Part shown: positions 10,375 to 22,111 of the stretch, in pieces
Layout of the letters: each line of letters starts with the position of its first letter
Position numbering within the stretch: position 1 is the stretch's first letter
DNA from: Coemansia sp. RSA 487
Lineage: Eukaryota > Kickxellomycota > Kickxellomycetes > Kickxellales > Kickxellaceae
Assembly: GCA_027577595.1 (NCBI GenBank)
Contig: JANBRJ010000114.1
Coordinates: forward strand, 1 to 49,462
Reading direction: 5' to 3'
Length of the DNA stretch: 49,462 bases
Notes under the pieces: model-generated
The model's database searches: none
What the model saw: the letters and a program-made list of their open reading frames with translations, nothing else
Told to the model about the DNA's origin: nothing
Position numbers and translations under genes: made by a program

Positions 10375-13300
10375 ATGTCCTTGCCTAGTCTACATCGAAG
10401 GGGCGTAGTCGGACAGACCTTGCTGCCCACTGCATTTCGTACGTAATTCATAAATAGCCGGAAAATGCACACTTGAGCTTGAGCTTCAACGTTTCCTTGC
10501 ACTGCTTTTTTTAAAATGCAAATTTACTCATTTGATAAGATTTGCCTTGTTTATATTATATGACGTTTTCTCATATTATTGTTTATAAAAATAGGCGAGT
10601 GGTCGTATGGTCAACACAACGTCAAAGACATTGAACTGCATCAGACATTGCAGGGTCATAATGGCTGTGTAAACGCACTATGGTATGTTTACTCGCTACG
10701 TTACATGTTTGGAAGCAAACGGACAAGTCGTGGTGCTAATGTAATATACGTACGCTTTTAGATTACTAAACAAATGCCCTTATTCTTGTATATGCGCAAA
10801 TACGTAATTGCTCTTGTTTCATGTGATAATTGTAGTTGGACACACGATGGGAGATATCTATTTTCTGGTTCTGACGACTGTACGATATGTGTTTGGAGAG
10901 CAGCAGAAGATGGATCGCTACTTTGCAGGTTTAGAACAGGATTTGACGAACGAGTTTTTGATCTAAAGATCATGCAGGCACCCAACGACAATTTGTTGGT
11001 TGCTTGCTCTATGGATACGACAATAAAGATCTTTGACATCAACAAGATTATTTCCTCTTCTGATAGTGCCAGTATATTTGGAAACACGCTCCGCCAGTCA
11101 GAAGACAGTGTCTATCCAGAAAGCGGTTTCTGCGTTCGTACTTTTTCTGCCCACACAGCATGTGTAAAGCGTATCTCGCCAATACCCGACTCGTGCAGTG
11201 AGTTTCTGTCGTGCTCGGAAGATGGAACAGTGCGACATTTTGATATCCGAGAGAGCTCGCCTTCTGCATCCGCAAGCCAACGAGCTTCCCGGAGAGGCGG
11301 CCACATAGTTGCTGATTATCGTTCCTTAAGCGCTGAACTATATGCGCTGGATATAGATCCGTTTCAGAGTTCTGTATTTGCTGTTGGCGGCACAATGACA
11401 TCGATAATGGTCCATGACCGGAGAGCCATCTACCACCCCAGTCTCTTATCTAGCAAATGGCTATACTCGTACAACAAAAATTGGTCTGGCGACGAGTGCA
11501 TTGTTCGGTTGCGTCGAGAAGGACGGAAAAGCGGGAGCCATATCTATGAATGCAAATCCGACAGTGTGGTCACGGGCCTACGCTTTTCCCACAGCATTGC
11601 ACACCAAGTTATTGGCAGCTGGACACATGATTATGTGTATCTGTTTGATCTCAACCAGTCACCAAGTTTCAAAAGTGCCTTGCATAGAAACGCACCCTTT
11701 ACATATGGGAAAGTACACAGCCGTGGATCGACTAGCAGCGGTTCCCAGTCACCGCCTCGTGCCAAACGAGTGCGTTCAGGTAGTACAAGTAAAGAAGATC
11801 CCTTTCCTTTAGCGGTGCAAGCACGCCAGTTACGTCGATCAGTGCGTGGTCAGTCTCGGGGGGTTCGTTTGCTTACCAGACAGGAGGCTCCATACATGTA
11901 TAGCGATGACGATGACGATGACGATTCTAGTCTACAAAGCGAATTTAGTAATGCTGAGGGTAGAGGGTTGGTAGGTACACATAACGACGATTATGACAAC
12001 GACAGTTATACTAGCAGCGAAAGTGCGTCAAATTTCTGGGAACATTATCGGCCACACGCTTGGTGTAGTAGTTGCCGAAATGAAGAAAGGGATGTAGAAT
12101 CTGATCGTGTGCAATCGCAACGACGCGAGAGACTGTCGGATCCTGACACAGAGCCGGCTGCTTACTACTATACTCCAGAGATGTCACTATCGGAATCTGA
12201 ACAGCAGCTCATGCATGCATCTTTCGAATCCCTTGTCGAAAGCGTATCTACAGGCTCGCTAACCCAGGCACAGGCATCGGCCACATTTGCAATCCGGGCG
12301 TTGAGCGACCAAGATATCCTCCAACCCTCCAGAAGCTTACTCGGAACGATTTATGCTTTTGGTGATTCTGAAGACCGACATGCAATGACGCAAAAGCTCA
12401 TGGCTATATGTACGGATGCAACCTCTGACCGTTGTCGATTAAAGTCTCTTCTTTATAACACCCGTGGATCTATACATGCCACTCTATTTCGGAAAAAGTG
12501 GCAGGACCAGGTTAAGTCATCATTATCGTCGAGTGATCTGGCGCATTGCGATTTGCAAACGATAAATGCAATGATTAGCTGTTTTAAGGATATCAAAATC
12601 GAACTTGACTCGCCAACTCGAGACATTGATTTTGCAATTGAGCTCAATCCTCTAAATATCGCTGCACACTATAATCGACTACTAGCTGCTCTGGATAACG
12701 CGCGCTTTGATATTATGCTGTTTATCCTCGTTCTTCAGCCATTAATCAAAGCACCGGCTCCTAGCTCAAACGGGCCAGATGATCGCGAACCAATCCGCAA
12801 CCGTCTGCGTGCCGAATTTGGTGATATGGTTGTTAGACTAAGCGAATTACAGACTACAGTTGCCAATACTTTCAATGTGATACGCCGAGAAGTAACTGCG
12901 ATTCGTAAGCTTGAGACACAGGTGCGTCATATCTATACAACCATACGAAATAACAATTGTGATACTGGCCATGTCGATCTGGTTTCTGAAGCCGGAAGAT
13001 TTTTTAGTGCATCCGAGATACTAGCTAAAGCCGTTAGGTGCGATACTGAGCTTGTTCTTGGAATATTTGAGCAAAGCAACTGCCTGCTTAAGGACTATAC
13101 GTCTATCGATATTGATCCGGCCGATTACACATCCGTCATACGTGGGTTGAAACTGCGTTGGGGTGAGCTCATGAATGAAAGTAAATCTGTAAATGGCTCG
13201 CAGCCGAATGTGAGCCACGAAGGACAGCATATTCTCATATTTAAGCGTCCGCTATTTGAAAACTTGCAAAGAATGGGCAGCATGCAGAATGCGTACATGT

Positions 13301-14535
13301 GGCATCCATGCTATCTCCACCAAGCAGACATACAGCAAACACACGCTACAACCGTCCGGCAGGTGGACATATCTACTGACAGCCAACCAAATACCACGTT
13401 CCCCATTATACGTATAGGTAGAGGCTGTGATGCAGATACCGAAAGTAGCCATCTAGGTAGCCATTCTGACAGAGATCATCACTCTGACCGGAATAGTACC
13501 AGTTCACCGCCGTCTCCAAATGATATTGGCTCGAACACAGATACAGGAGAAAGTGAAATGTCGTCGGGCAGTGGTAGTATCAGCGAATCTTGGCCGCGCA
13601 CAACCAGAGAGTATATTCCTCAGGTTCTATCTACAGCCCACGTTGTAGATTCCTCCTCAGAAAGAATGCGTCACGAGGCAACCGATCAAAGTGAAGCTGA
13701 AACGAGCGAAATCCACCCAGTTCCTGTTGTGCTTCCGTGTCGAAGATATTGTGGCCACTGCAACTTTCATACGATCAAAGATGTGAGCTTTGTTTTAAAC
13801 AAATACGTGGCATCCGGATCTGATGACGGCAACATGTTTATATGGGATACTGAGTCGATGGAGCTTGTGTCCATAATCCATGGTGACAACGAGGTTGTGA
13901 ACATTATCGAAGGTCATCCTTTTTTACCTATCATTGCAGTCTCGGGTATTGACTGTGAGGTCCAAATATTCCACCTTTCACAGGGAGGACCGGCATTGTC
14001 ACATCGTCATAACTTTCCCTTGCTCAGGCCATTCCACTTTGCAGCCGCAAATATAACCAACAGCACGGTAAAAGATGCATTCACAGACCTGGTTTATTCA
14101 CGCGATCCATATGTCCAAGATCTTGATCATAGCGGCCATCTGCTGGTATCACCGAAGCAACATCTAGATGAAATTAGAAGCCATATTCTCTATTCATACC
14201 CCGCCGTAAGCACCAACAAGATCGAGGAAAAGGCACAAATTATGAGCCACAACGAGGACATGCGTCTTGATGGCTTGGTACAGGCGTCTCTGTCTAGCCA
14301 TATAATGAATAGAATTCTGCTTGGCGGGCTTGTAAGCGTCCAAGGTGACAGTAGTGATACCAGTGTCGATGATGACGAAAGCGATTCAGCCGAGTCATCT
14401 ATATCTGGGCTTGGTCAGATCGACCAGTATACAGATCGTCGAATACAGCATTATCCTTTGCAAACATCGAGTTTGTCCGAGAGCGAAAGCAATGAGGAAA
14501 GCGCCAGTAGCAGTAATAACATTTACGAGTTTTAA
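10375..14535 (+). CDS. DCAF6: DCAF6-like WD40 protein (CUL4-DDB1 substrate receptor)
   Basis: Predicted WD40 receptor for the CUL4-DDB1 ubiquitin ligase. Exons 10375-10438, 10595-10682 and 10836-14535 join in phase to give about 1283 residues; the second join creates NALCWTHDGRYLFSGSDD, typical of the family. WD40 repeats occupy about residues 35-330 (FLSCSEDGTVRHFDIRES is the most telling). A long acidic, serine-rich, disordered region follows, then a helical TPR-like part at about 575-675 (IELNPLNIAAHYNRLLAAL). WD40 sequence resumes at about 1015-1110 with RRYCGHCNFHTIKDVSFV, YVASGSDDGNMFIWD and HPFLPIIAVSGID. This split WD40 layout with an insert is what DCAF6 shows; the TPR-like part recalls WDTC1 (DCAF9), so that relative is the alternative. 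The tail is acidic. Exon 1 is the least certain piece, chosen by phase and donor. Confidence 0.85.
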
Positions 14536-14647
14536 CATGCTTATAGAATGATTAGGATGTAGTAGGTAGTCGATTGTGACTGGTAGGTGTTAATAAAGTA
14601 GATAAAATCAAGCTGGTGTTTACTAACTGGCACGCTTGTTGCTCGAT

Positions 14648-15120
14648 CTAACGATCGTTGCTTACTACTACGGCAGCAACCTTGTCAATGTCAATTATAC
14701 GATCGAGGTCAGCTGCGCGATTGGCCATCGAGGCGATAGTACTGTTCCATTCTGCCTTTGCCAATGGAATAGCGTTGTTAGACAGGCGTGCAGCAATTTT
14801 TTGGTACCTGTTCATAACATCAGGCTTTGTATCTTTCCAAGATGGAAGGGTCTATATTTAGAGAGTAGAGATAGCGAAAGCATGTTTAGCAATATAAATA
14901 AACCGACGTTATAAGATTTTTCGCGAGTATTGTTCGTGTCTGAGCAAACAAAACATACCTCATTAGTTCTTGTTCCCGATACTTCTTTAAGCGCCATCGA
15001 GGCCCGGGTTAACTTGTAGTTCACAATATGAGCCTGGCCATTAAAGAACGAAGTGAAAGCATACACCGCCCCAGCACCAACCACGAGACCCGAAGTAAAC
15101 GTTGCTGCAATGTTCGCCAT
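14648..15120 (-). CDS. MIC12: MICOS complex subunit, MIC12/QIL1 type
   Basis: Small mitochondrial inner-membrane protein of the crista-junction complex MICOS. Exons 15120-14959 and 14851-14648 join in phase at a GTATGT donor and TAG acceptor to give 121 residues. Residues about 5-25 (FTSGLVVGAGAVYAFTSFF) form a glycine-rich membrane helix, followed by a helical matrix or intermembrane part. KAEWNSTIASMANRA near residue 90 fits the W-N-x-x-I helix that closes fungal Mic12/Aim5 proteins. I chose the second in-frame ATG (15120), because MANIAATFTSG resembles the usual start; an ATG 15 bases upstream is also possible. It runs convergent to the DCAF6-like gene, 112 bases away. Assignment is by size, topology and the two motifs. 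Confidence 0.7.
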
Positions 15121-15467
15121 ACCGACAAGCCGCAAGAATAATATACGAGCAGAATGAATTTTAAAAAAACAGCGAGTACAGAATGAATATGAATGCTTTC
15201 AAAAGAAAGAAAAGTCGAAACTTCAAGAGCATAGCTTCGCTGCCTTAAAAAGTGGCAAAAGCGATAAAACAGACAGCCAAGAATAGATGGCTCGACTCGG
15301 TTCGGTTCGGTTCGATTTTTCGGAGCCCAAATGTGTATTTTTTGCGAATTCTTACTCTGAGGATACCAAATACTGAAATGCAATATATAATATAGTTCAA
15401 TATAAAGACAACAAGAATGGCATTCCTGGATAGATACACGGGGAATGGTTCATAGCCAAGCCGTCCT
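15121..15467. other. Spacer with short GGTTC tandem
   Basis: 347 bases between the gelsolin-domain gene stop and the MIC12 start, both on the minus strand. A three-fold GGTTC repeat lies at about 15299-15313. No other signal seen. Confidence 0.45.
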
Positions 15468-18224
15468 TTATGCAACTGCAACGGCCTGTGTAGATGTGCG
15501 CGATACAGACCGAATAGGAACTGCGACTGGCGGCGCTGTCGTGTTTATGGCCGAAACTTTGTGGCAAACAACCCTGGTAGATCCCATCGACGAAGAAAAT
15601 ACGTAGGGCCAATCTGGGAATTTTGTCTTGAATATTACATGCTCAAAGCCGCGCACCTCATTCCACACAGATGCGGACTTGGGTCGCTGAGGAATACACG
15701 TGTCACGAATCAACATTTGAGAGAAGTTCAGGGCACACTGCCGAACCGCTGGATTACTAGGCTCATTGCGCCACCATACAAAGACGTCAGTCCACGTATC
15801 CAACACCACAACGCCGCCTACAGGAACCTTGAGTAGCAATGACGCATTTATGTCCGTGCCAACAGAAAGGATAGTAGCGGGAGGAACAGCTTCCCAGAAT
15901 CCATACATCACTTTCCGCCTCTCCAGTGCTCGCTCAAATTCAATGTCGTCGCCCGCACTACTCAGCGGTGAGATACGGCTGTAAACAGCTGATAATTCTC
16001 TAGGGACAGACATCCTATCTCCGTATTCTACGGTGTGAAGCTGTGCAAAAAACCTTCTGCGAGCGATATCTGATGCAGCCGATTCGTCGATAACAAGAAT
16101 GGCAGCCTTTCCTGAAAGCTCCTTGTCGCGTATCTCCATTGCTACTCGCATAATAGCATCGCGTTTAATAGCTGACGAATGCGCGCCAATCCAGACGTAG
16201 ATGATACGCGATGCTAAAGAGCATATCGACTTACGCCTGTCATATTCTTGAGCAAGAAGAGCTTCGCCTTGTATTTGCTGTTGTCTAGCAGGTAACAATG
16301 CTGTTACTGTATTCTGGGCAGCAGGTTGAGAAATGCTTTTCCTTTTGGTTGGCAGTTCTATATTCGCCGTTGTAGGATTGCCGCTATCGCCAGACTTGCA
16401 AAGAACGCAGGGATAAAACAGGAATGTGTCCTTGTGGTTAAGTGAAGAAATGCTCGGCGGTACAGTGACAACGTTCAACTTCAACATGCCTTTGCATTTG
16501 AACAAAACCCATTGCGCTTTGAATATATCGTCACAATCAGGCTCGGGCATGCTGTAACCGGCGCTGGGATTTTGTTTGGCTTCGACTTTGCATTGGTTAC
16601 CAGATGTTGGATCGAAAATCGCTGGAGGTCCCGCTAAATATTTTGTATGCATAATGTCAGACGTGTTTGTAGTAGAAACGGTGTTTCTTTTCGCGGACTG
16701 TGCGAGTTCAGCTTTCTTGGTCGATCTGGAAGAAACGGAACGTTTTAGCTTTGTCAACATCGGCATCAAAGATGAACCGCTTTTTGTAGACGATGATCTG
16801 TTAGAGTCGGATGATGACCTGTTGTTGGCTTCCTCAGGTTTGGGGTAACGTGAATCAGGCGATTTATTCTTGATTGTTGGGAAGCGTTTCTTCCACCACT
16901 TTGGTGACGGGTCTGCAGCAGTGCTACTATCGCTAAGCTCACTGCTGCGGCTACTTTTCTTGGAGCTTGAGCGAGAACATCCTGCGGTAGACTGAGGCGA
17001 AGCACCCGCCGGCGATGGAGGTGTATAGCACCGACCATCAAAGCCTTCATCCGAGTCGCCACCAGGTACAGAGTCAGTCCAGCTGTCGTAGCTAGAGTTG
17101 TCATCATCCTCATCATCATCCTCGTTACTACCAACCTTGCTGTCAATTTTACTCCCTTTGTAAATATTAATAGCAACATTCTACATGGGCATTGAAGAAC
17201 ATGGTATACAATAGAAATAATGCAATTTGTGAAACTGTAAAATCTCGCAATTCAGTAAAACTATTAAAATTATATGACATCAGAGCGAAAAACAGTTTTA
17301 CAGAATATGGATATCATAGATGAATGGAGAAGTGTATAATCGGCCTTTTTTTTTACAAGATTTCGAATATTCGGTCACGAGGGGACATTAGAAAATCACT
17401 GCACAATTGGAAACAAAGGAAATAGAGTTTTGGAATAGGCCAAAATATGTAGTTTCAAGAATAGGAGCCTGCATGCATGCAAAACAGCACTTTGACATTG
17501 CGCTTTGCCATCACACAAGGATGGCGAAAATCAACATGAACAGCGGCAATATTTTGGCAAGGAATAGGAAAACAAGCATAGAAAAGGGGTATTTGATCAA
17601 GTGGATATCTGATGCACACATTGAGAATTCATGAAAATGGGATACTGACAGTAAATAAATACTGACACTGCAGATATTATAAATGTCACTAACCTTTTGA
17701 ACGATAGGTACGTCATGCCTTGCCTCGTTGGTAAGGATACGGCTGCCCAGGAATACATCTTCCGCAATGCTACCGCTATCTGCCTCTGTCGATAGAGGAT
17801 GTTTGGATGTGTTTCTAAGACTCGAGAGTCCAGCAGGCATATTGTTCAGGTCATGAGGTTTGGCTACAGATTCGTGGTTGCTGTTAGTTGTCTCAGCTGA
17901 ACAAACCAGAGGGAGGCTCTCTTGAGACGACGCCGAGGTCCCGTCAAGCATAAATTCCAACACATCATGACAGAGGGGCGAACGACGCCGAACACGATTG
18001 TAGCAGTTTTTAGTACCGGTATGAGTAGCTCGTGGTGGTTGTGAATGTGGTGATGGCTTTGGCCACTTATTTCCTGGGGATTTCAGAGTGTGGAATGGCC
18101 TAATAATGCCCGAGTCTCTGTTTGGACCATCTTTTGGCGAAACAGCAACGGTTCTCCCAAATTCGTCTGCTACTGGGTTTAGGAAATCGGCATTAAAATA
18201 TGAGTGTTCCGTTTGGTTATTCAT
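15468..18224 (-). CDS. Gelsolin-repeat protein (actin-binding, two repeats)
   Basis: Probable actin-filament regulator. Exons 18224-17694 and 17180-15468 join in phase across a 513-base intron, giving about 747 residues if translation starts at the ATG at 18224. The first 390 residues are disordered, with serine, proline and acidic runs. Then come two gelsolin-like folds: about 395-540 (WVLFKCKG, NHKDTFLFYPC, RIIYVWIGAHSSAIKRDAI) and about 600-730 (VVVLDTWTDVFVWW, FEHVIFKTKFPDW). The pattern of a short beta-strand, an aspartate-threonine strand and a V/F-W-W-G-type strand is the gelsolin repeat. Fungal proteins with a long disordered N-terminus followed by gelsolin repeats are known (some with a DUF4045 region); I cannot tell whether this is an ortholog. 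The N-terminus may extend through exons near 20.1-20.36 kb, in which case the true splice acceptor lies near 18181 (VADEFGR). Confidence 0.72.
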
Positions 18225-20093
18225 TGTTGTGGTGTGGACGGAATATATCTTTCAGAAAAAGGTGTTGAACATATACAATAAAACACATGCACACATAGAA
18301 ATAGTGGGGGTTATATATGTGTATGAAAAAGCATTGACAAGTAGTGGTTATCACTGCAAGAAATGGAAATCTCCATAGGGATACGGAGAATTGGCAAGAA
18401 AAGTATACTGCGGCAATAGGAGGAAAAACTATAGTGTGGCCAAATACAAATACAAATGTGAAAAGAAGAGAAAAGAGTGCAACTGAAAAATGAAACAGAT
18501 GAAGAGGAGACACGCTGTTGCTGTTTTTTCTTTTTCGATTTAAACAAACGAAGGCTGTGTAAAAGAGGGTTTTTTCGCCTGAAAACAAAAAACTGTTTGG
18601 AATGCAAGGGGCGCGGCTGCCGCAGGAACATGTGCATTGCTTGAAGCTGCAAGCGTGCTCTGGTAAAAAAGCATGCCATTCCACAAAGATGTGATATATG
18701 CAGAGGAAAGGGGAAAATAAATGGGTGTGTATTGGCGTCCTTTGAGTCCTTTCCAAAAAACATATATTGCCAGTTTTGCTTTTGCCAAATAGCGGCGGGA
18801 ACAGGAACGAGGCGGAAAGTTGGTTAGCACGCATGCAGAACACGTAAAATGGAACATGTGCATTTCTGATAAGGTAAGGAGTAAACGCTGCAAAGAGCAA
18901 TGTCAGACAAAAGAAAATAAATACAAGGAGGAAAGCCAAGGGCTACAATTATCTTTATATGAGCACTATTTGTAATATGAAAGGCAACAGCCATTGCAAC
19001 AGTCTTTTCGTTAATATCATTTTTCTTTTGCTCTCCGCAAAATAATTTCAAAAGGAAAACAAATGTACGCAAGGTACTTTTGTGTTGTCCATACATATGT
19101 GTGAACAGTAGTCTATGACGTATTTATCATGGCAGTAAACAGATAGGGAATGTAAATCGCACAAAGAGAACAGCTTTGTGTTGCATCAAGTGTATTTGGC
19201 ACTGGCAAGAAAATACACCAAGATAATAGAACTGCATCTCGCGCTTTAACACACCGGCATAGAAAGCCTGCCTGATATCAGCAGAGTTGGAAAGTATCTC
19301 AGTTCAGGAGATAAACAGAACGGTGAGAAATCGAAATATTCGACTCTGCGGTTAATATCAGCCAAGAGAATGCGTAATATATGTGGTGGTCAGGGCTGTT
19401 CCCATTCATAGCTGTGCTTTGTCTTGTGCAGGAGCTCATGCTGCTGGTATGAATCTCTGGCAAAATGCATGGCGGAGGTCATTCTCTGCAAACCAACAAC
19501 AAGCCGGAAGATGGCACAACAGATACAATCCATCCGCATGAAAAGAGCTGATCCCAAAAAAATAACGGAGCCAGTGGAAAACAAATATACAAAATTTTCA
19601 GACGTTACCTTTGAGCATGGTAGCTGTCCTTTCTACATATATGTATGATGAGTTTGATAATGCGTTTGCCATCCTGTTTTCATTTAGTAGATACGACATT
19701 GGTGTTCTATGCTTGTGTATCTTCCTGGAATCACGCTCTTTTGGATTTTTATCCAGGCAAACAACACAATCTCCATTTGCTACTCGACAGCCAAAAAAAT
19801 GCAAACAGTACTTGGCATCAAAAACAATGATATAGCAGTTAAGGATAGTCTGGGGCCGATAACGCGTACAATAGACATAGAAATATTTGGTGGATTTCTA
19901 AACGGAGAACTAACCCAACGACTCGGCCATTCCAAGCCCCTCCTTGTCGCATCCAGTGGCAATAAAAACAAAAACAGACGATGAATGTGGCTATCAGTAC
20001 ATGTTTATCCAAAAAGGAAAAGGCACAGGGGGCTTGGAAAAGGGTTATCATATCATTGGGCACACCTAGGAAAAAACACGCTTACCTTTGTTT
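18225..20093. other. Unresolved stretch: long intron or promoter
   Basis: Purine-rich on the plus strand, with overlapping short open frames on both strands, none with clear coding character. It could be the promoter of the gelsolin-domain gene or a 1.9-kb intron joining it to the exon at 20094-20355. A possible minus-strand terminal exon (ending HSYEWEQP, stop near 19396) follows a good acceptor, but I could not connect it to a protein. Confidence 0.35.
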
Positions 20094-20355
20094 GAGGATG
20101 CAACGCTTTTAGTCTTGGGCATTGCAGCTTTGGCTTTGTCGCTGTATGAATCTGGAACAGCTACTCTAGCGGAATTGCTAGCGTTGGTGGCTGGGATTTT
20201 GCCTTGTGGTTCCGTTTTTTCAGAAAAGCTGCGCCGAAATAGAGGCATTTCCATAAGGCCAGAGTCCTTGCAGATATCCCTAGCCTTGCCTGAAAATTGC
20301 GCGATGAACCTGTCTCGCGCTATATATGCTTCTACTGTCTTAGAATCGAATCCCT
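20094..20355 (-). CDS. Probable internal exon, perhaps N-terminal part of the gelsolin-domain gene
   Basis: A clean acceptor (CCTTAG) at 20356 and donor (GTAAGC) at 20093 bound an 87-codon open segment beginning GFDSKTVEAYIARDRFIAQF and including GKARDICKDSGLMEMPLFRR, then a lysine- and alanine-rich disordered part ending VASSNK. The composition looks coding. It leaves phase 1, and a phase-1 acceptor exists at 18181 on the same strand (before VADEFGR). Joining the two would give SSNK-VADEFGR and extend the gelsolin-domain protein upstream. No family was recognised from the segment itself, so the link is an inference. Confidence 0.45.
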
Positions 20356-21260
20356 AAGGATGTAGAAGGTCAATATGTATAGTTAGAAAAATGAAAGCCA
20401 AGGCTGAAAAAGCATAACCATCGAGTGGAACATTTAGCATCCGATAAGCACCTCAAGGCGAAAGAATAGTATTATCAAGAAACTTTGGAGAAGCGGAGAG
20501 AGTTTGTATAATTGTGTAAAGGGAGACGTTGGGAAGAGAGCAATTTAGGGTAACTTCAACGAGGAAAGAAAGCAGACGGCGCATTAAATATAGCAGAACT
20601 ACCCAAGCACTTGTACGGGTGCTGAGTTTTGGTACAAGCTCATTATCTTCTCAAACCTATGCACGAAGCAAAAATATGTCCCTTTCAGGCAGAGATATCA
20701 GCAGCTTTGGGTGGGGAGAAGCATGAACCAAGATACTAGCGATTGTAGATTGTGCGATAGTTCTATTTTGTTCCAAGTGTTGGGAGCCACACGCACATTT
20801 TTCACTTTACGTGAAAAATAGCAGTCGTCGCGAACAAGCAAGGGAAAAAGCAAAGGCCAAAAGGGCGCCAACGTATGCAGTCCCACGCCCTCTATTGTGC
20901 TGGTCGTCGTATGGCATTCATGCACGGTCTGAGCATGTTGAGAATGGTGTGAGAAGATAGTAGGAATTGTGATAGGAAATAGCTGAGCCATACATTGCTG
21001 CTGTTGTTGTAAGAAGGATTGAAAACCGGCCAGCCAACCGGCCAGCCACTTTTTTATGGACAAAATGCCGGGGAAGTCGCACAAGGCCAGAACGGGCAAT
21101 TAGACGGAGCATGGCATCATACAACATAGTGTCTCTCCTGTCTTCATTTTTGAATAGTGCTACATCGCTCGATGTAAATGCTATAGATCCGCTTGCATGT
21201 ATACTTCAAATAACGTGGCCACTGATGCTCGACACTGTTGCTAAATGTGAAATACCTTAC

Positions 21261-21767
21261 CTTGGCTTTTGCATTTGTTGATTGTCGTGTACACAAGATG
21301 GCCTGGTGTATTTTGTAAGTTGCTTTGGTTTTGTGTCCAATGTTATTTTGAGAACCATAAAGCACTACGCCTGCTCTCTTGTCGAGTTCAAAGCGGTGTT
21401 CCCTATGCACACAATGCGAGTCACACGTCCATATCTGCTGCATACGCGCTGACTTATACCAATAATGCGACTCGGATAGTACAGATTCCGCCCTGACATC
21501 TCTTGTTCTTTTGCATTGGCTAGTGGAATGTGATATGCTTTGAGAGGAATCTAGTCCGTACTTTGACATGGCTGCTTTCCCTTCCAGCATTGCCGCGAAG
21601 CATCTATCAAGCAAAGTTGTGCGCAAAATGAGTTGCCTCTTTTGCATATCATGACTGTTGTTCAGCACTTTCAACGAAGCCAAATAATTCTTTGTGCGGT
21701 AGCTATTATATTTGCTTTCACTGTCAAACGGTTTGGAATGTCGTTTCGCAGAAAATGCATACGTCAT
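21261..21767 (-). CDS. Possible upstream exon, unknown
   Basis: An ATG-started open frame of about 169 codons with a GTAAGG donor at 21260, in phase 0 with the exon at 20355. The first 60 residues are charged and helix-like (NYLASLKVLNNSHDMQKRQL); the last third is cysteine-rich and looks less coding, so an earlier donor (near residue 104) is possible. It may be the first exon of the gelsolin-domain gene, a separate small gene, or chance. I recognise no family. Confidence 0.3.
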
Positions 21768-22111
21768 TGCTAAGTATTGATTGAGGCTAACGAAATCAGA
21801 CAGGTCCAGCGAAATACCGGGGCTGATCTGCCTTGTTAAAACAAGGGTCTACAACAAACGTAAAATATACAACGAAAATACAGACGAGCAAAACAAAGAA
21901 ACAGAAAGGAACGCAGCATCTATTAAACATGAAACTTTGTTTTGTTGTCGCAGTAGAAAAAAGCAAAGTATGAGTTTGCAAAATTTGTACATTCTTTCCA
22001 TAGACTGCGGTAAAAACGAGCTAAACCGGCAAATAAACATACAGCACCCACGGACGCTTTTAAAAAAGAATGACAGTATATCGATTTAAACGCATGTGTA
22101 TACGAGCACAC

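Noticed and set aside
15302-15313. GGTTC tandem as part of a tRNA or SINE B box
   Set aside because: No A box, acceptor stem or flanking duplication; it is a simple short repeat.
18217-18939. 240-codon minus-strand open frame rich in Phe, Cys and His
   Set aside because: Composition is that of CT-rich noncoding DNA, with no domain pattern, and it continues directly into the start region of the gelsolin-domain gene, so it is probably promoter or intron.
19396-19984. Overlapping open frames on both strands, including a plus-strand segment ending KNKNRR and a minus-strand segment ending HSYEWEQP
   Set aside because: Neither strand gives a start, consistent splice phases and a recognisable family at once. 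Left as unresolved.
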